Shown piece by piece: positions 47,795-59,085 of a stretch of 64,000 nt of DNA. The position numbers were made by a program, and so were the translations under genes. How positions within the stretch are numbered: the stretch's first letter is position 1; each line of letters opens with the position of its first letter. The DNA is taken from positions 2,666,001-2,730,000 of the forward strand of contig NZ_QASA01000001.1 in the NCBI RefSeq assembly GCF_003340495.1, written 5' to 3'. The notes beneath the pieces are model-generated. The model had not been told where the DNA came from. It saw only the letters and a list, made by a program, of their open reading frames with translations, and ran no database searches. Origin of the DNA: Adhaeribacter pallidiroseus (GTDB lineage: Bacteria; Bacteroidota; Bacteroidia; Cytophagales; Hymenobacteraceae).

Positions 47795-50700
47795 TCAAAA
47801 TCCTACCCGTAAGTTAAAACCATAACTGCGTGTACGCGGCATACCAAAGTAATCCAAACCCTGGCCATTACCGCTGGAATAGCTTGATTCCGGATCGATG
47901 TTATCGGTATTTTTCCAAAGAATGGCTAGGTTACGGCCGACAAAAGACAAGCTCAAAGTTTGGAAAGGAGTCTTTTTCAGGAAGCTTTGCGGAACGTTAT
48001 AGCCGAAAGTAAGTTGGCGCAGTTTCGCAAAAGAAGCATCGTACACAAAGCGATCTTGGGCTCTTTCGCCTAGTTGGTTCCAGTAGTTTTGGGCTTCCTG
48101 GGGGGTTAAGGTTTTATTGAATTCCGCATAGATTGGATTTCCACTGGCATCTTTGCCATTTTGGGTTACGCCGGATACTGTTAAGGGCTCTTGACCTTCG
48201 CGCCCAATTAAAGATTGCTTGTGCAAGCCCCACTGGGTTAGGCGTACGTTGGTACCGGAGTAAATTTCACCGCCTAATTTAAAATCAACCAAGAAATTCA
48301 AATTGAAGTTTTTAAAAGAGAAAGAGTTAGTTAAACCACCAGTCCAATCGGCTAAGCCATTGCCAATAATCTCCATTTTATCGGATTGTACGGGTGCCCC
48401 ATTGGCTTCAAACACTAACCGTCCATCAGGAGCTTTTTTCTGTACCCAACCGGTTAATTCGCCGTAAGGATGACCTTCAATGTGTTTTACAAACACGGTC
48501 CGGGTGCGTGGCTCTTCCACAATAAGTTCCGGATTACCTTCAATCAGTTTAATTACCTTATTGCGGTTGCGGGCTACGTTTAAAGAAGCATCCCAAGTAA
48601 AGGCCCCTCTTACCGGCGTAGCAGTTAATAAAATTTCTATCCCTTTATTTTCCAGTTCGCCAATATTTACCAAAGTTGTGCCGAAGCCAGAGGCCCGGGA
48701 AATAGTAGCATTGAGAATATCATCAGTAGTTTTCTGGTGATAATAAGTAAATTCTAAGCCCAAGCGATCTTCCAAAAACCGCAACTCGGTTCCAAATTCA
48801 AGCTCTGTAGAAGTTAAAGGAATTAAATTTGTATTGGGGATTAAGCCGTTATTACCACCCGCCGTCGAGAAAGAGGCCATGGGGCGACCCAGATGAGTAG
48901 CTCCTAAAAGCGAATAGGTGTTATTCGTTTGGTAGGAATCTACTGAGTTGGCATCTCCTACTTGTGCCCAGGAGGCCCGCACTTTACCAAAGCTTAACCA
49001 TTCCGGCATCGTACTAAACGACTCTGTAAATACATAGCTAGCCCCAATCGAAGGATATACAATATCGTTAATTGCTGGGTTTAAAACAGAAAACCAGTCT
49101 TTACGCAATGTTCCGGTTAAAAACAAATAATCATTATAACTAACCTCAGCCGAGGCAAATACGGAATTAATTCCTCTTTCCCCGTAAGCATAGTCGAAAG
49201 TACGGGTAGCGGCATTATTAATAAATTGCTCGAAAGGTACGTTAAAACCATTGCCATTTAAATTAAGGCGCTCATTGCTCCGGCGCATGCGGTTAGCCCC
49301 CACAAAAGCATTTACCCCAATTTTACCGAAGGTTTTATCAATTCCCAGAATAGATTCCATGTTTATTTCCCGAACGCGGTCTTCACCTTCGTTCATAGAA
49401 CCGCTTCGGGTATGGCCGGTTCCTTGAGGAGTAACTTGCTGGTCGCGCCGCGTGAACCAATCCATACCCATCCGGCCGGAAAGGTATAAGTAATCGGTGA
49501 TGTTGTACCGCAATTGTGCCGATGGTATAATTCGATCCCGCACGTCATCAACCGAAGTTTGATAGGCTACCCAATACGGGTTTTGCCCCCAGGGATTGTT
49601 GGATTGCTGGAATTCTTCGCCCACGGTTTTACCCCAAATACTTAAGAGAGCCGGATCGGTATTAGCCGCAATGGCCCCTGGCTTATTCGGATCGCCTTTA
49701 TAATCCAGTACATTATAATTACCCGGCATCCGGTAAATAGATTGAAAAGCGTTGTTAGGAGAATCGGATAAGAAAGGACGGTTTTTGGCATCTTCGTGGG
49801 AGTACAATATTTTGGCATTGAAAGTAACTTTTTTGCCAAATCTACCATCAGTAGCTAGAGACATGTTCATCCGGTCGAAGCCAGAATTTGGCATAATGGA
49901 TTTACTGCGTAAATCAGAAACAGAAAAACGGAAGGTCTGATTTTCGCCGCCACCCGTTAAAGCTAGCGTATTGGTAAAAGCGGTACCCGTTTCGTAAAAA
50001 CGTTTCCAGTTATCACCGGTGTAGGAATATGGCCGCGTTACGCCATCGAACTGAATAACCGGGCTGCCATCAAAACGGGGTCCCCAGGATACATCGCCCC
50101 AGTTATACGCTTGTAAAGGACTAGTTGGTTTAGCCGCTACAAACGGCGAAGTGGGATCGGTGGGATTAGAACGAACGTAGTTACCACTGCCGTAATCTTT
50201 TTGTAAATCAGTTTGATTATTCAAGGTTTCAAATACAAAATTAGAATTATACTCAACGCCTAGTCCTTTTCTTTTGGAACCTTTTTTGGTAGTAATGTTG
50301 ATTACACCGTAAGCGGCGCGGGACCCGTAAAGTGCAGATGCTGCTCCTCCTTTTAAAACCGTAATAGATTCAATATCATCGGGATTGATACTGGCCATGC
50401 CATCACCTCTATCTACGCCACCCCATACGCCAGCCTGCCCAAAATTAGAGTTGTCCATCGGTATACCATCCACCACGTAGAGTGGTTGGTTAGAACCTTT
50501 TAGCGATTTGTTCCCTCTGATCACTACCCGCGAAGAACCAGCGGGTCCGGAAGCTACTCCGCTTACGTTTACCCCGGCTACTCTACCGGATAGTGCATTG
50601 GCTAAGTTATTTTCGCGCGCTTGGGTCAGATTCTCCCCTTTTACTTCGGATATAGTATAACCTAAAGACTTCTTCTCCCGCTGAATACCGAGAGCGGTTA

Positions 50701-51013
50701 CTACTACCTCGTTTAACTGTTTGGTATCTGCGTCCAGGGTAACGTTAATAGTTGACTGGTTGTTGATGGCTACATTTTTGGCGGTATAGCCAATGTAAGA
50801 AAAAACCAAAGTGCCGGAAGCAGGAGCTTGTAAGGTATAGTTACCGTCTACATCGGTGGTGGTACCTTGGTTGGTGCCCTGAACTAGAATGCTAACTCCC
50901 GGTAAGGGCTCATTACCAGCAGCAACTACTTTTCCTTTTATAGATACCTGAGCCAGCACGTTTACCGTGAGCCAGCACATCATAAAGGAAATAAGAAGTA
51001 ATTTTTTTCTCAT
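47795..51013 (-). CDS. SusC/RagA-type TonB-dependent outer-membrane transporter
   Basis: 1072 residues. Signal peptide (MRKKLLLISFMMCWLTVNVLAQ), carboxypeptidase-regulatory-like domain (SIKGKVVAAGNEPLPGVSI), plug starting KQLNEVVVTALGIQREKKSL (the short AxG variant of the SusC plug motif), and a barrel ending in RSYGFNLRVGF with a terminal Phe. No STN domain, and no sigma/anti-sigma pair or hybrid two-component regulator is adjacent. It heads a transcript with SusD; the CE15 esterase and beta-helix genes lie downstream. Confidence 0.95.
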   Translation of the reverse strand: MRKKLLLISFMMCWLTVNVLAQVSIKGKVVAAGNEPLPGVSILVQGTNQGTTTDVDGNYTLQAPASGTLVFSYIGYTAKNVAINNQSTINVTLDADTKQLNEVVVTALGIQREKKSLGYTISEVKGENLTQARENNLANALSGRVAGVNVSGVASGPAGSSRVVIRGNKSLKGSNQPLYVVDGIPMDNSNFGQAGVWGGVDRGDGMASINPDDIESITVLKGGAASALYGSRAAYGVINITTKKGSKRKGLGVEYNSNFVFETLNNQTDLQKDYGSGNYVRSNPTDPTSPFVAAKPTSPLQAYNWGDVSWGPRFDGSPVIQFDGVTRPYSYTGDNWKRFYETGTAFTNTLALTGGGENQTFRFSVSDLRSKSIMPNSGFDRMNMSLATDGRFGKKVTFNAKILYSHEDAKNRPFLSDSPNNAFQSIYRMPGNYNVLDYKGDPNKPGAIAANTDPALLSIWGKTVGEEFQQSNNPWGQNPYWVAYQTSVDDVRDRIIPSAQLRYNITDYLYLSGRMGMDWFTRRDQQVTPQGTGHTRSGSMNEGEDRVREINMESILGIDKTFGKIGVNAFVGANRMRRSNERLNLNGNGFNVPFEQFINNAATRTFDYAYGERGINSVFASAEVSYNDYLFLTGTLRKDWFSVLNPAINDIVYPSIGASYVFTESFSTMPEWLSFGKVRASWAQVGDANSVDSYQTNNTYSLLGATHLGRPMASFSTAGGNNGLIPNTNLIPLTSTELEFGTELRFLEDRLGLEFTYYHQKTTDDILNATISRASGFGTTLVNIGELENKGIEILLTATPVRGAFTWDASLNVARNRNKVIKLIEGNPELIVEEPRTRTVFVKHIEGHPYGELTGWVQKKAPDGRLVFEANGAPVQSDKMEIIGNGLADWTGGLTNSFSFKNFNLNFLVDFKLGGEIYSGTNVRLTQWGLHKQSLIGREGQEPLTVSGVTQNGKDASGNPIYAEFNKTLTPQEAQNYWNQLGERAQDRFVYDASFAKLRQLTFGYNVPQSFLKKTPFQTLSLSFVGRNLAILWKNTDNIDPESSYSSGNGQGLDYFGMPRTRSYGFNLRVGF

Positions 51014-51485
51014 TGCTTTAATTGTTTGGTGATTAAAATTTTAAAATGTGTTACAATAGTCGTGTTTGTTTCAACTTCCTGAAACTCTACCATTTTTAAA
51101 ATGGTCGTAAGGGGCTCGTACAAAAAGGGAGATTAGCTATTATGGTTATAAATTTAACATTTAATTTGGCATGCCCTATTTAGTTTGAAAAATTTTAATA
51201 ATTAGTTGAATTATACTCATAACCTTGAAAAAAATTTAAATATTCAGGTATATAGTTATATATTATCAAATTGTTTATAATAACTACTGGGTAATAGCAA
51301 TCTACCCGGATTTTGCTTGTGCGCTTACTGCAATAAATTAAATAATAATTACAAAAAGCACCCCACAGTGCGCAACCCAATTTAAATGGCAACAAGGTAG
51401 ATTTTCAGCTATTTAATAGAGCACATTTAGGATAAAAGATACTCTAAAATTTTAAATTTTTAATATTTTTTCCGCAGTAGCTTAA
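51014..51485. other. Interval upstream of the minus-strand susC
   Basis: 472 AT-rich nt. The susC leader and promoter must lie here, but no clean TAnnTTTG was found. A 66-codon open frame at 51195-51395 has no coding features. Confidence 0.35.
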
Positions 51486-52805
51486 TTATTCTTGCTTTAA
51501 CTTTTGTAAGACATACTGCCCGATTTGCTGGCCCTGGCTAAAACCGTTATCAATGGCGTCACGGAAGTGAATGCCGCCGTACAAACGGGAGAGAGCCGCT
51601 TCCTGGGCTGCTTGCTGAAAAGAAGTAAAAGACCGCGCGGGTAGGCCAAATTCCACTTCTACCGTATCCGTATAAGAAAATTTATCGCCTAAAAGTGCAG
51701 TGAGTAAGGTAGCAACTGCCGCTGATACCACACTGTGGCCACTGGTATATTCCGGAAAAGGCGGCGTTTGCAGCAAAGCCCGCCAGTTGCGGTCGAGGTG
51801 GGTGTTAATAAACGTTTCGGGCCGGATGCGGTTACTCCGGTATTTCTCATTCCAGCAAGAAATAAAAGCATCGGCCATGGTAATACTCACCAAAGCATGA
51901 CAGCGAATAGTTGCCGCCAGATTAAGTTGTTTTTGCATACAAGCAATACCGGTAATGCCCATCCAATGCCCGCCCGGCGAAATCTTTTTGGTACCATAAC
52001 TCACGTGCCCTTGCTGCACCAGAAAAAAAGGATTGCAATCCCAGAAGTTAGCAATATTGCGCTGTTCGGGGCTCATAGTTTTGCCTATATTGTACACCTC
52101 GCGGGCTAAATTATAAAAAGGCGTACCGTCCTGTTCGTTATAAGCTACTGCTGGAGTTGGTTTAAACTGAGCGGCACTATCCAGCAAAAACGGCCGCAGC
52201 GTTCCCCAATGAGGTTCGTAAGCTTCCTGGTAAGCCGGCGGGGTGGGCTGCCAGTGGCTACTTTGTTTTAATGGTGTATACCGCAGATAACCCGTTGTTT
52301 TTAAATAGCCGTCTTTTGCAGCATACTGCAGTAAATGCTTAACGATTTGGTCGGCGTAAGCTACGGAACCGTCTAGTTGTGCTTTACTCAGGCGGTGCTT
52401 TTTAACGGCTTCCAGCAGTAATTGCCGGCGCGACTCTTCCAGTAAATAACCGGATGGCAATAATTCTTCGCCCATGCGGAGCAAGGCGTACAAACTGGCA
52501 AAGTTGGCATTAACAGCGGGATTTGCAGCAAGATTAAATTCCGGATAGTCGCGGATAATTCCCCGGAAAGACGTATACTGGACCGGAGGAGCCTGTTGGT
52601 TTTGTACTTCGTAGGCGGCCAGGTTGGCATAAGCATAATAACGGGCGGCGGCACAAGGCCCGGTTACATCCTGCACCATTACATCCGTTAATTTCTTTAA
52701 AATCTGAACATAGGTTTTTGCATCGGCGGGGTAACTGGCCGGCGTGGCATTGCTTGTAGCTCTTATACCCAGTACCAGTAGCACCAGCCAAATTGCTCTT
52801 TTCAT
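51486..52805 (-). CDS. Vanadium-dependent haloperoxidase/PAP2-like protein
   Basis: 439 residues with a signal peptide (MKRAIWLVLLVLGIRATSNA). The C-terminal half carries the three vanadate/phosphate-binding blocks of this superfamily: RIRPETF, TSGHSVVSAAVATLL, and SRLYGGIHFRDAI. These fit vanadium haloperoxidase-like proteins, although acid phosphatase activity is also possible. The start ATG (52805) overlaps the stop of the upstream CRTAC1 gene (ATGA), so the two are translationally coupled. Location is expected to be periplasmic or extracellular. Confidence 0.88.
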   Translation of the reverse strand: MKRAIWLVLLVLGIRATSNATPASYPADAKTYVQILKKLTDVMVQDVTGPCAAARYYAYANLAAYEVQNQQAPPVQYTSFRGIIRDYPEFNLAANPAVNANFASLYALLRMGEELLPSGYLLEESRRQLLLEAVKKHRLSKAQLDGSVAYADQIVKHLLQYAAKDGYLKTTGYLRYTPLKQSSHWQPTPPAYQEAYEPHWGTLRPFLLDSAAQFKPTPAVAYNEQDGTPFYNLAREVYNIGKTMSPEQRNIANFWDCNPFFLVQQGHVSYGTKKISPGGHWMGITGIACMQKQLNLAATIRCHALVSITMADAFISCWNEKYRSNRIRPETFINTHLDRNWRALLQTPPFPEYTSGHSVVSAAVATLLTALLGDKFSYTDTVEVEFGLPARSFTSFQQAAQEAALSRLYGGIHFRDAIDNGFSQGQQIGQYVLQKLKQE

Positions 52806-55800
52806 AAACCAGGAATGTTAAGGATATAACCTTGCGTGCTTTGATTATTCCGGCCGAATAGCAACAAGGTAGAACTGCCTTTTTTAATAACCGCAATATC
52901 CCGGACATCGCCTTTTACCTGTAAGCCGCTCTGCCACTGGGGCACGTACGTAAATTTAAGTTTTCCCTGATTACGCAGCACCATGCCATAATTGGCATCC
53001 ATTTTTCCAATTTTTAACCGGGTGTAAGATTGATTGCCGCCCAGAATAATATCCTTGAAACCATCGTGGTCTACGTCCACGAGGGCAATAGCATACACGG
53101 GTGCAAACTGGGCTTCCAGCGGTAATTCCTGCATCGCAAAAGTGCCGTCGCCTTTGTTTTCCAGGATAACCGATTGGAAAGTAGCGGCTTGCAGAGTTTG
53201 AGCCTGTTGCTGTTGCTCCGGGGTTAAAATATCAGTTATGGTGGCATTAGCGTACGCCCGGTAACTGGTAAACTTCTTGCGCAGCGGAATCATTTGATTT
53301 AAAGCTTCGTCGCGGCTAACTAATGGATACGATTTACCCTGGATATAATAACACAGAAAAGGATCAATGGCTTCGTTCTGATCAAAATCGCCGTAAACTA
53401 TTGTAACCGGCTCTTTTTCGGTAGGTTTTAATTGCGTATTCTGCCCAAAGTTGCCCGCTACCAGATCCTGGTCGCCGTCTTTATCTAAATCTTCTAGGGC
53501 CAAACGGTTCCACCAGCCGGTAGTACCCGGGCCAAGCACCGCTTTTTCAGATTTTTTTAAAATTCCTTGCTGGTTCAAGATTACGGTGATGGGCATCCAC
53601 TCACCCGCAATAATTAAATCGGGCCAGGTGTCTTTGTTTACGTCCAGCACTACGGCATCGGTTACTAAGCCTATTTTTGCTAAAAAAGGCGCCCGTTGTA
53701 CGGTTTCTTCGGTAAACTTGCCTTTACCATCGTTGAGTAAAATGCGGCTACTGGCGGGCTCGGGGTATTTGCCCGGAATTACCCGCCCCCCACGAACAAG
53801 TCCAGGTCTCCGTCTTTATCTATATCCAAGGTTGTAACACAGGCATCGCTGCTGCTTTCGTAAGGAATATTACCGTGCGCCCGCGAAAAATTACCAGTGC
53901 CATCATTTAAGTACAACCGGTCTTGCAGCAGCATGTCTTTTTCCAGGTACGCATAGCCGCCGCTTACCACGTATAAATCCGGATCACCGTCCTGGTCCGC
54001 GTCAAAAAAGACGGCGCCGGTATCTTCAAACATAAAATCGTTTACAAAAGCCGGCGGGTTACTAGCTTTCCAGGACCCGTTTTTCTGCTGCAAAAGCAAG
54101 GTACCAGCCTGCCCTTTGGCACCAGCTGCGTATATATCCGTTAGCCCGTCTTTATCAACATCGGCCTGCGCGAGGCGAGGCCCCTGGTACGACAACATGT
54201 TGGGCATTAATAACTGCCGCTTAAAATCATTATATTCGTCTTCTTGATGCTCGTAGGGCAAAGTATCTTTACTTACCGCGGTTAAAAGCGTTTTGACCCG
54301 TGTTACCGGCAACCCATTTTTGATAGCTCCCGAAGGTTCTAAAATTATTTTCTGATCGGCTTTTACCTGCGTTAAAGTTTGCTGCTTACCATCGGGCCAT
54401 ACCACGCGCACGCTATCGGCAGCAGTGGCCGTACCTAAACCAAAATGTAACGGCTGGTACATACTCGACTGAAAGCCGCGCGAAGGGTAAAATTCCTGAT
54501 ATTGCTGGGTGCCTTTGCTGTACACCCAGACTTTGGTTCCTAAAGCTTTGGCCAAATATCCGGCCCCGCATTGTACTTGCAAATAATGTGCGGTAGCAGG
54601 GCGCGCTTCGTTGCGGTAAATAGCAACTTCCTGATTTACGTTGTTTGTAATTATTTCTAAATCGCCATCATTATCCAGGTCGGCGTAAACAGCACCATTT
54701 GAGAGAAAAGTTTGATCGAAGCCCCATTCTTTTACTTTATTCTCAAATCCTAACCGGCCGTTGTTACGAAAGATATAGTTTTGGGTAGCTGTGGCCGGCA
54801 TTTGCTTCATAATATCCATTAAGGCCGTAGGACTGCCCTGGGCTTCCTTCATTTTCTGGTCGGCATAGAACTTCATAAAGTCCATGTTGGTGTAATCGCG
54901 CAGGTAACCATTGGTAATAAACAAATCTTTCCAGCCATCGTTGTCGAAATCCGCTACCAACGGTGCCCAGCTCCAATCGGTGTTGGAAATGCCCGCCAAC
55001 TGGCCCACTTCGCTAAAAGTACCATCGCCGTTGTTTAATTGCAGCATATTCCGCATGAGCTGGTGATAGAACCCGTTCTGGAGCATGTTCTGGTAGGTCT
55101 CGTAGTTTTCGGGACCGTACAGTAATTTCTGCCGGTAATTATCGGCAGGCAACATGTCTAAAGTAAGAATATCCGGCAAGCCATCGTTGTTGATATCGGT
55201 AATTTCGTTGCCCATGGAAAAGTAACTTACATGCCCGATAGCCTGCTCCAACTTATCGGTGAAAGTACCATTCTTATTATTCAGGTAAAAATAATCCTGC
55301 TCAATGTAATCGTTGGATACGTAGATATCGGGCCAGCCATCCTGGTTTACATCCGCTATAGCCACGCCTAAACCAAAACCAATTGGGTTGCCTTTAATAC
55401 CAGCCTGGGCGCTTACATCCACAAACTTACCATTGTCGTTGCGCAACAGCCGGTCGCCGGCAAACTCGTCGCGCATGGCTTTTACCGCCGCGGCATCAAA
55501 GCGTTTAAAATCTTTCACGTTATGGTTCAGGCTGAAGCAGTCCAGATCACCATCTCTGTCGTAATCAAAAAAGCAGCCTGGGTGCTGTGGGTATTTAAAT
55601 CTAACCCATATTCGGCGGCCTTTTCACTGAAAGTGAGGTTTTTGTTATTCAGGTAAAGTTTGTTACGCCGGTTTTCCGGTTGGCCGTTGCCGGAATAGCA
55701 CACGTAAATGTCCAGCCAGCCATCCTGGTTTAGATCTACCAGCGACACGCCCGTTTTCCAGCCTTTGGCGGCATTCAAACCCGACTTAAGCGTAACATCC

Positions 55801-56171
55801 TTAAATTGCAGGTTACCCTGATTGATATAAAGCCGGTCGGGAACCATGTTGCCCGTAAAAAACAAATCTGGTAAGCCGTCGTTGTTTAAATCGCCCACTG
55901 CCGCGCCGCCGCCGTTGTAAAAATATTCGTAAGCCAGCACATTGGCCGTCTCCGATTCGGTTAATTTGTTTACAAAACCAACGCCGGTTTGCTGGGCTGG
56001 CAATAATGTAAACTGAGCTAAGCCGCGCGGGGCGATTAACAGAAACAAACCCCAGAATAGCAAGTTTTGGCCAGTTAACCGCCATTTTAAACGTAGGTTA
56101 CTCCGGACAGGACTGTTTTTTTTAAATTTTAACGTAATTGTTTTTGTTTTCAAGGCACCCAATTTCTGCAA
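52802..56171 (-). pseudogene. CRTAC1-type FG-GAP/ASPIC-UnbV protein, two frameshifts
   Basis: The rebuilt product is about 1120 residues: signal peptide (LLFWGLFLLIAPRGLAQ), then many FG-GAP/VCBS calcium-type repeats (DLNNDGLPDLFF, DVNQDGWPDIYV, DIDKDGDLDLFV), an ASPIC/UnbV segment near VRVVWPDGKQQTL, and more repeats. The frame breaks at 55567-55572 (six A) and 53786-53791 (six C); one extra base in each run restores a continuous protein. Pieces: 56171-55527, 55518-53779, 53650-52802. It is coupled to the haloperoxidase gene by ATGA. These proteins often accompany SusC/D systems; the role is unknown, probably extracellular binding. Confidence 0.85.
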
Positions 56172-57241
56172 CTACTAAAGCTAACCCGGAAGAATGGCTT
56201 TTTCCACCGGAAAATGTGGTGGTTTTTGCGTTCTTCTCTACAATATACTTATCTATTTTATTTTAAGAAAATAATTATTTTTTCTTTGAAAGTTTATAGA
56301 TGCTGGAGGTTGGCAAGAAAAGGATAAAACAAAGTTAACTTCTCGGTTTTACAAAGCCACTTCCCTAAAAATAAGCGCTGTGTTCAGCAGTGATAGATAA
56401 AAAAATACCTAATCATTATTCCAGTAGTTAGTTTGTCTGTTTTACTTTAAACAGCTTGGCGCTTTTTCTTTCTGGTACTTGTTAAAAGCGATATACCGAC
56501 AACTTATGGCTCCATTACCAATCACCTTTAGTTATACCACAGCCCACTGGTAAGCCGCTCCTGAAAAATTATTTTATTCTACATAAGTTATATAGCTACT
56601 CCGCAAAAAGTTGAACCGGAATAGAAACAATTCGGCATCTGTTAAATTAAAAAATTCTCATTCTGATTCGCGCAACCTGAGGCGGTACTTGAAACATACT
56701 GCACCCGAAATTTTGGTTTTAGACCGCTGATTATTGAATGAAGTTGAAATTATTAAAAGACTAAACAATTACAATTTTAAGAAAAGCGGCTAATGTATAT
56801 TGTTCTATTTACCAGAACTCTACACCGTATAATTTCTATTTTTAATCGTTTGTACGCCAATAAGTCTGGGATTTTCTACCTGAATCCGGATGCGCTGTTC
56901 CTGAATAAATTTTTAAATTTTCAGGCAGTTTAAATTCTAAAAAGTGCCATTTAGGATGCCGAACGTATCTTAAAAGTTATGCACTTACGGGTTTAATTGC
57001 AGGGGTTTTTAAGTTTTTTAATAAATATATCTTTCCCCCATTATTTCCAGTAAGTTCAGCATTAATTTTGCCTACTTCATTTATAAGCAGGTAGTAAAGT
57101 TTCATTAATTCATTAATCCATTCATCTTTTTAATACCTATAAGCTAGAGCTAAATATAACTGCTATAGATTTTGAAGCACCGGATTTAAAAATCAGAATT
57201 CCGTAAGTACAACTTACAAACCTTAAAATTTTAAAATACTT
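56172..57241. other. 1.07 kb divergent non-coding interval
   Basis: No gene is supported. On the minus strand TAACTTTG (56337-56330) exactly matches TAnnTTTG, with TTTG at 56355-56352, though the 14-nt spacing is short; it may drive the CRTAC1 gene. The rest is AT-rich, with several AAATTTAAAAA-type words. A 47-codon frame at 56791 has no coding features. Confidence 0.45.
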
Positions 57242-57619
57242 ATGAATAAATTAATACTCCTGTTAACAATTGGTTTTCTAAACCTGCCATTGGTAGATCC
57301 GGTAAATGCAGCCGGAAAGTTTGAAGTGGCTCCCGCAGCCATAGTAGCCACCACACACCAAGAACCAGTTCAGGAAATAAAAATATATCCGAATCCAACT
57401 ACCGGTAAACTATTTTTATCGCTCAAAGGCTTTCGGGAGAAGAATGTAGAGTTACAGGTAATAAACATAATAGGCAATGTGGTACTGCACGAAAAGTTTT
57501 ACGAAACCGAAGATCAAACCACTAAAATACTGGAACTAAGCCGATTTAATAAAGGATTGTACTACATAAAACTACAAGCCGATAAATACAGCGAAATGCG
57601 AAAAGTATTCTTGAACTAA
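57242..57619 (+). CDS. Minimal protein with type IX secretion sorting domain
   Basis: 125 residues. Signal peptide (MNKLILLLTIGFLNLPLVDPVNA), about 25 linker residues, then a complete type A C-terminal sorting domain: IKIYPNPTTGKLFLSLKG, then VELQVINIIGNVVLHEKF, then NKGLYYIKLQADKYSEMRKVFLN. There is no cargo domain. The family domain directs export through the outer membrane by the type IX system and anchoring to the surface. Here the sorting domain is essentially the whole mature protein. Own terminator downstream. Confidence 0.85.
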   Translation: MNKLILLLTIGFLNLPLVDPVNAAGKFEVAPAAIVATTHQEPVQEIKIYPNPTTGKLFLSLKGFREKNVELQVINIIGNVVLHEKFYETEDQTTKILELSRFNKGLYYIKLQADKYSEMRKVFLN

Positions 57620-57693
57620 AAAACTAAGAGAGTAACGTAGCCGAACTAACACCAGCTCCTCGTTAAATAAATTTAATTTTTTTACTATTCTTC

Positions 57694-57722
57694 AAAAGGA
57701 GCTCATTTGCGCTCCTTTTTTG
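57694..57722 (+). terminator. Terminator of the type IX-sorted protein gene
   Basis: AAAAGGAGC (57694-57702) pairs with GCTCCTTTT (57711-57719), followed by T residues; loop TCATTTGC. Confidence 0.85.
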
Positions 57723-57820
57723 CTTTTTAATAAATCCCCCATTACGCAACCCACTAGCGGTTTAAGCTTCAGAAACGCAATTTTTTTTAAATTTTTAAAA
57801 AACAAGAGGTAAGACAATTG

Positions 57821-58989
57821 CTAGTAAATGTCCATGGGCACTTGCACAAAGAAAGTAGAGCCTTTATTTTCCTCGCTTTCGAACCAGATAGTACCGTGGT
57901 GTAATTCTACAATTAATTTAATAATAGACATTCCTAAACCGGTGGTTTTTTCTCCTCTAATGCCCCGGCGACGGGCTTTGGTAAATTTGTCGAACAAACA
58001 TTTTTGGAAGCGTTCGGGTATACCAATACCGTTATCGGCTACCTGAATTATAACAAAACCGGCTTGTTCTTCGATGCTAACGGTTATCTGGCCGTTGTCG
58101 TTGGTAAATTTAATCGCATTAGAAATTAAGTTATTGATTGCCTGCATAAACTTCATCTCATCCAGGTACAGGTAAATGGGGTGGCCACTTGTTTTCAGGA
58201 TAAAAACTTTGGCCAGTAAGTCGGCTTGCTGTTGGTAATTCTCCAACACGTTCGTTAATTTCTGCACAATATCAATGCGTTTTTTGCGCAGCACTACCTG
58301 CGATGATTCCAGAAATTCGTTGTCTACAAAATCATGAATCATATCGGAACCGACCTTGGCATTTTCCCGGATATAATGCAGCAACTTCGATAATTTCCCA
58401 TCTTTGTCCGGAATTTGTTCTTCCAGTATATCTATTAAGCCCTGAATATTATTAAACGGACCGGCTAAATCGTGGGATAATATCTCGAGCGTAGCGTTCT
58501 TTTTGGCGTTAAATTCTAGAATGTTATGCAGGTATTCTTTTTGCTTCGAAATATCTTCGGCGTATCCGCTTACCAGCAGATGCTTGCCAGGCTCCGCGTG
58601 ATTTGTGTAAATAGCTAAACTAAGGTGTTTTACAGCTTTATCCGGAAATAAAAGCCTAAATTCTATCTTCTTTTTACTTGCCCCTGCATCAGGTTTTGGT
58701 ACTCGGCGTGTACATATTCCTGATCTTCGGGATGAAGGTAATCCAGCAGTATAGCTGGATTCTCGATTATAGCAACTGGCCTCCGGGCAAGTATATTTTC
58801 AACCGCCGGATTCAAATAAATAAATTGCTGCTTCTCCAGATCAAAAGTAAAATATACCTGACAAAAATAAGTAGCTATCTGCTCTTGGTGAGAACCTGAG
58901 AAAGAATCTTTTAATAACATATTTACAAGATAACACCTATCTCCTGCACTTACTTTATTTAAAAAACAAGAGGCTATAAAGATACTCAT
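57821..58989 (-). pseudogene. PAS-domain sensor histidine kinase, frameshifted
   Basis: The first frame (58989 to 58663) encodes a PAS-type sensor (FTFDLEKQQFIYLNPAVENI, then DYLHPEDQEYV) and ends in QVKRR. The frame resumes with KKIEFRLLF and continues through a histidine box (EILSHDLAGPFNN) and a HATPase domain (NLISNAIKFTND, VADNGIGIPERF, GEKTTGLGMSI) to 57821. The break is at five T (58671-58675); one more would restore about 390 residues. No membrane segment. The Met at 58920 is an alternative start. No response regulator is adjacent. Damage may be a sequencing error. Confidence 0.82.
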
Positions 58990-59085
58990 AAAATAATGAA
59001 AGAATTTATTTACCTGCGGGCAGAAGAATTACTACTTTTTATTCACAAATTTTTGCGCCGGTACTTTGGATTTTGCGTCTTGTAC

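Noticed and set aside
56791-56934. 47-codon frame in the gap before the type IX-sorted gene
   Set aside because: No leader, no recognisable composition and not near a promoter; likely chance.
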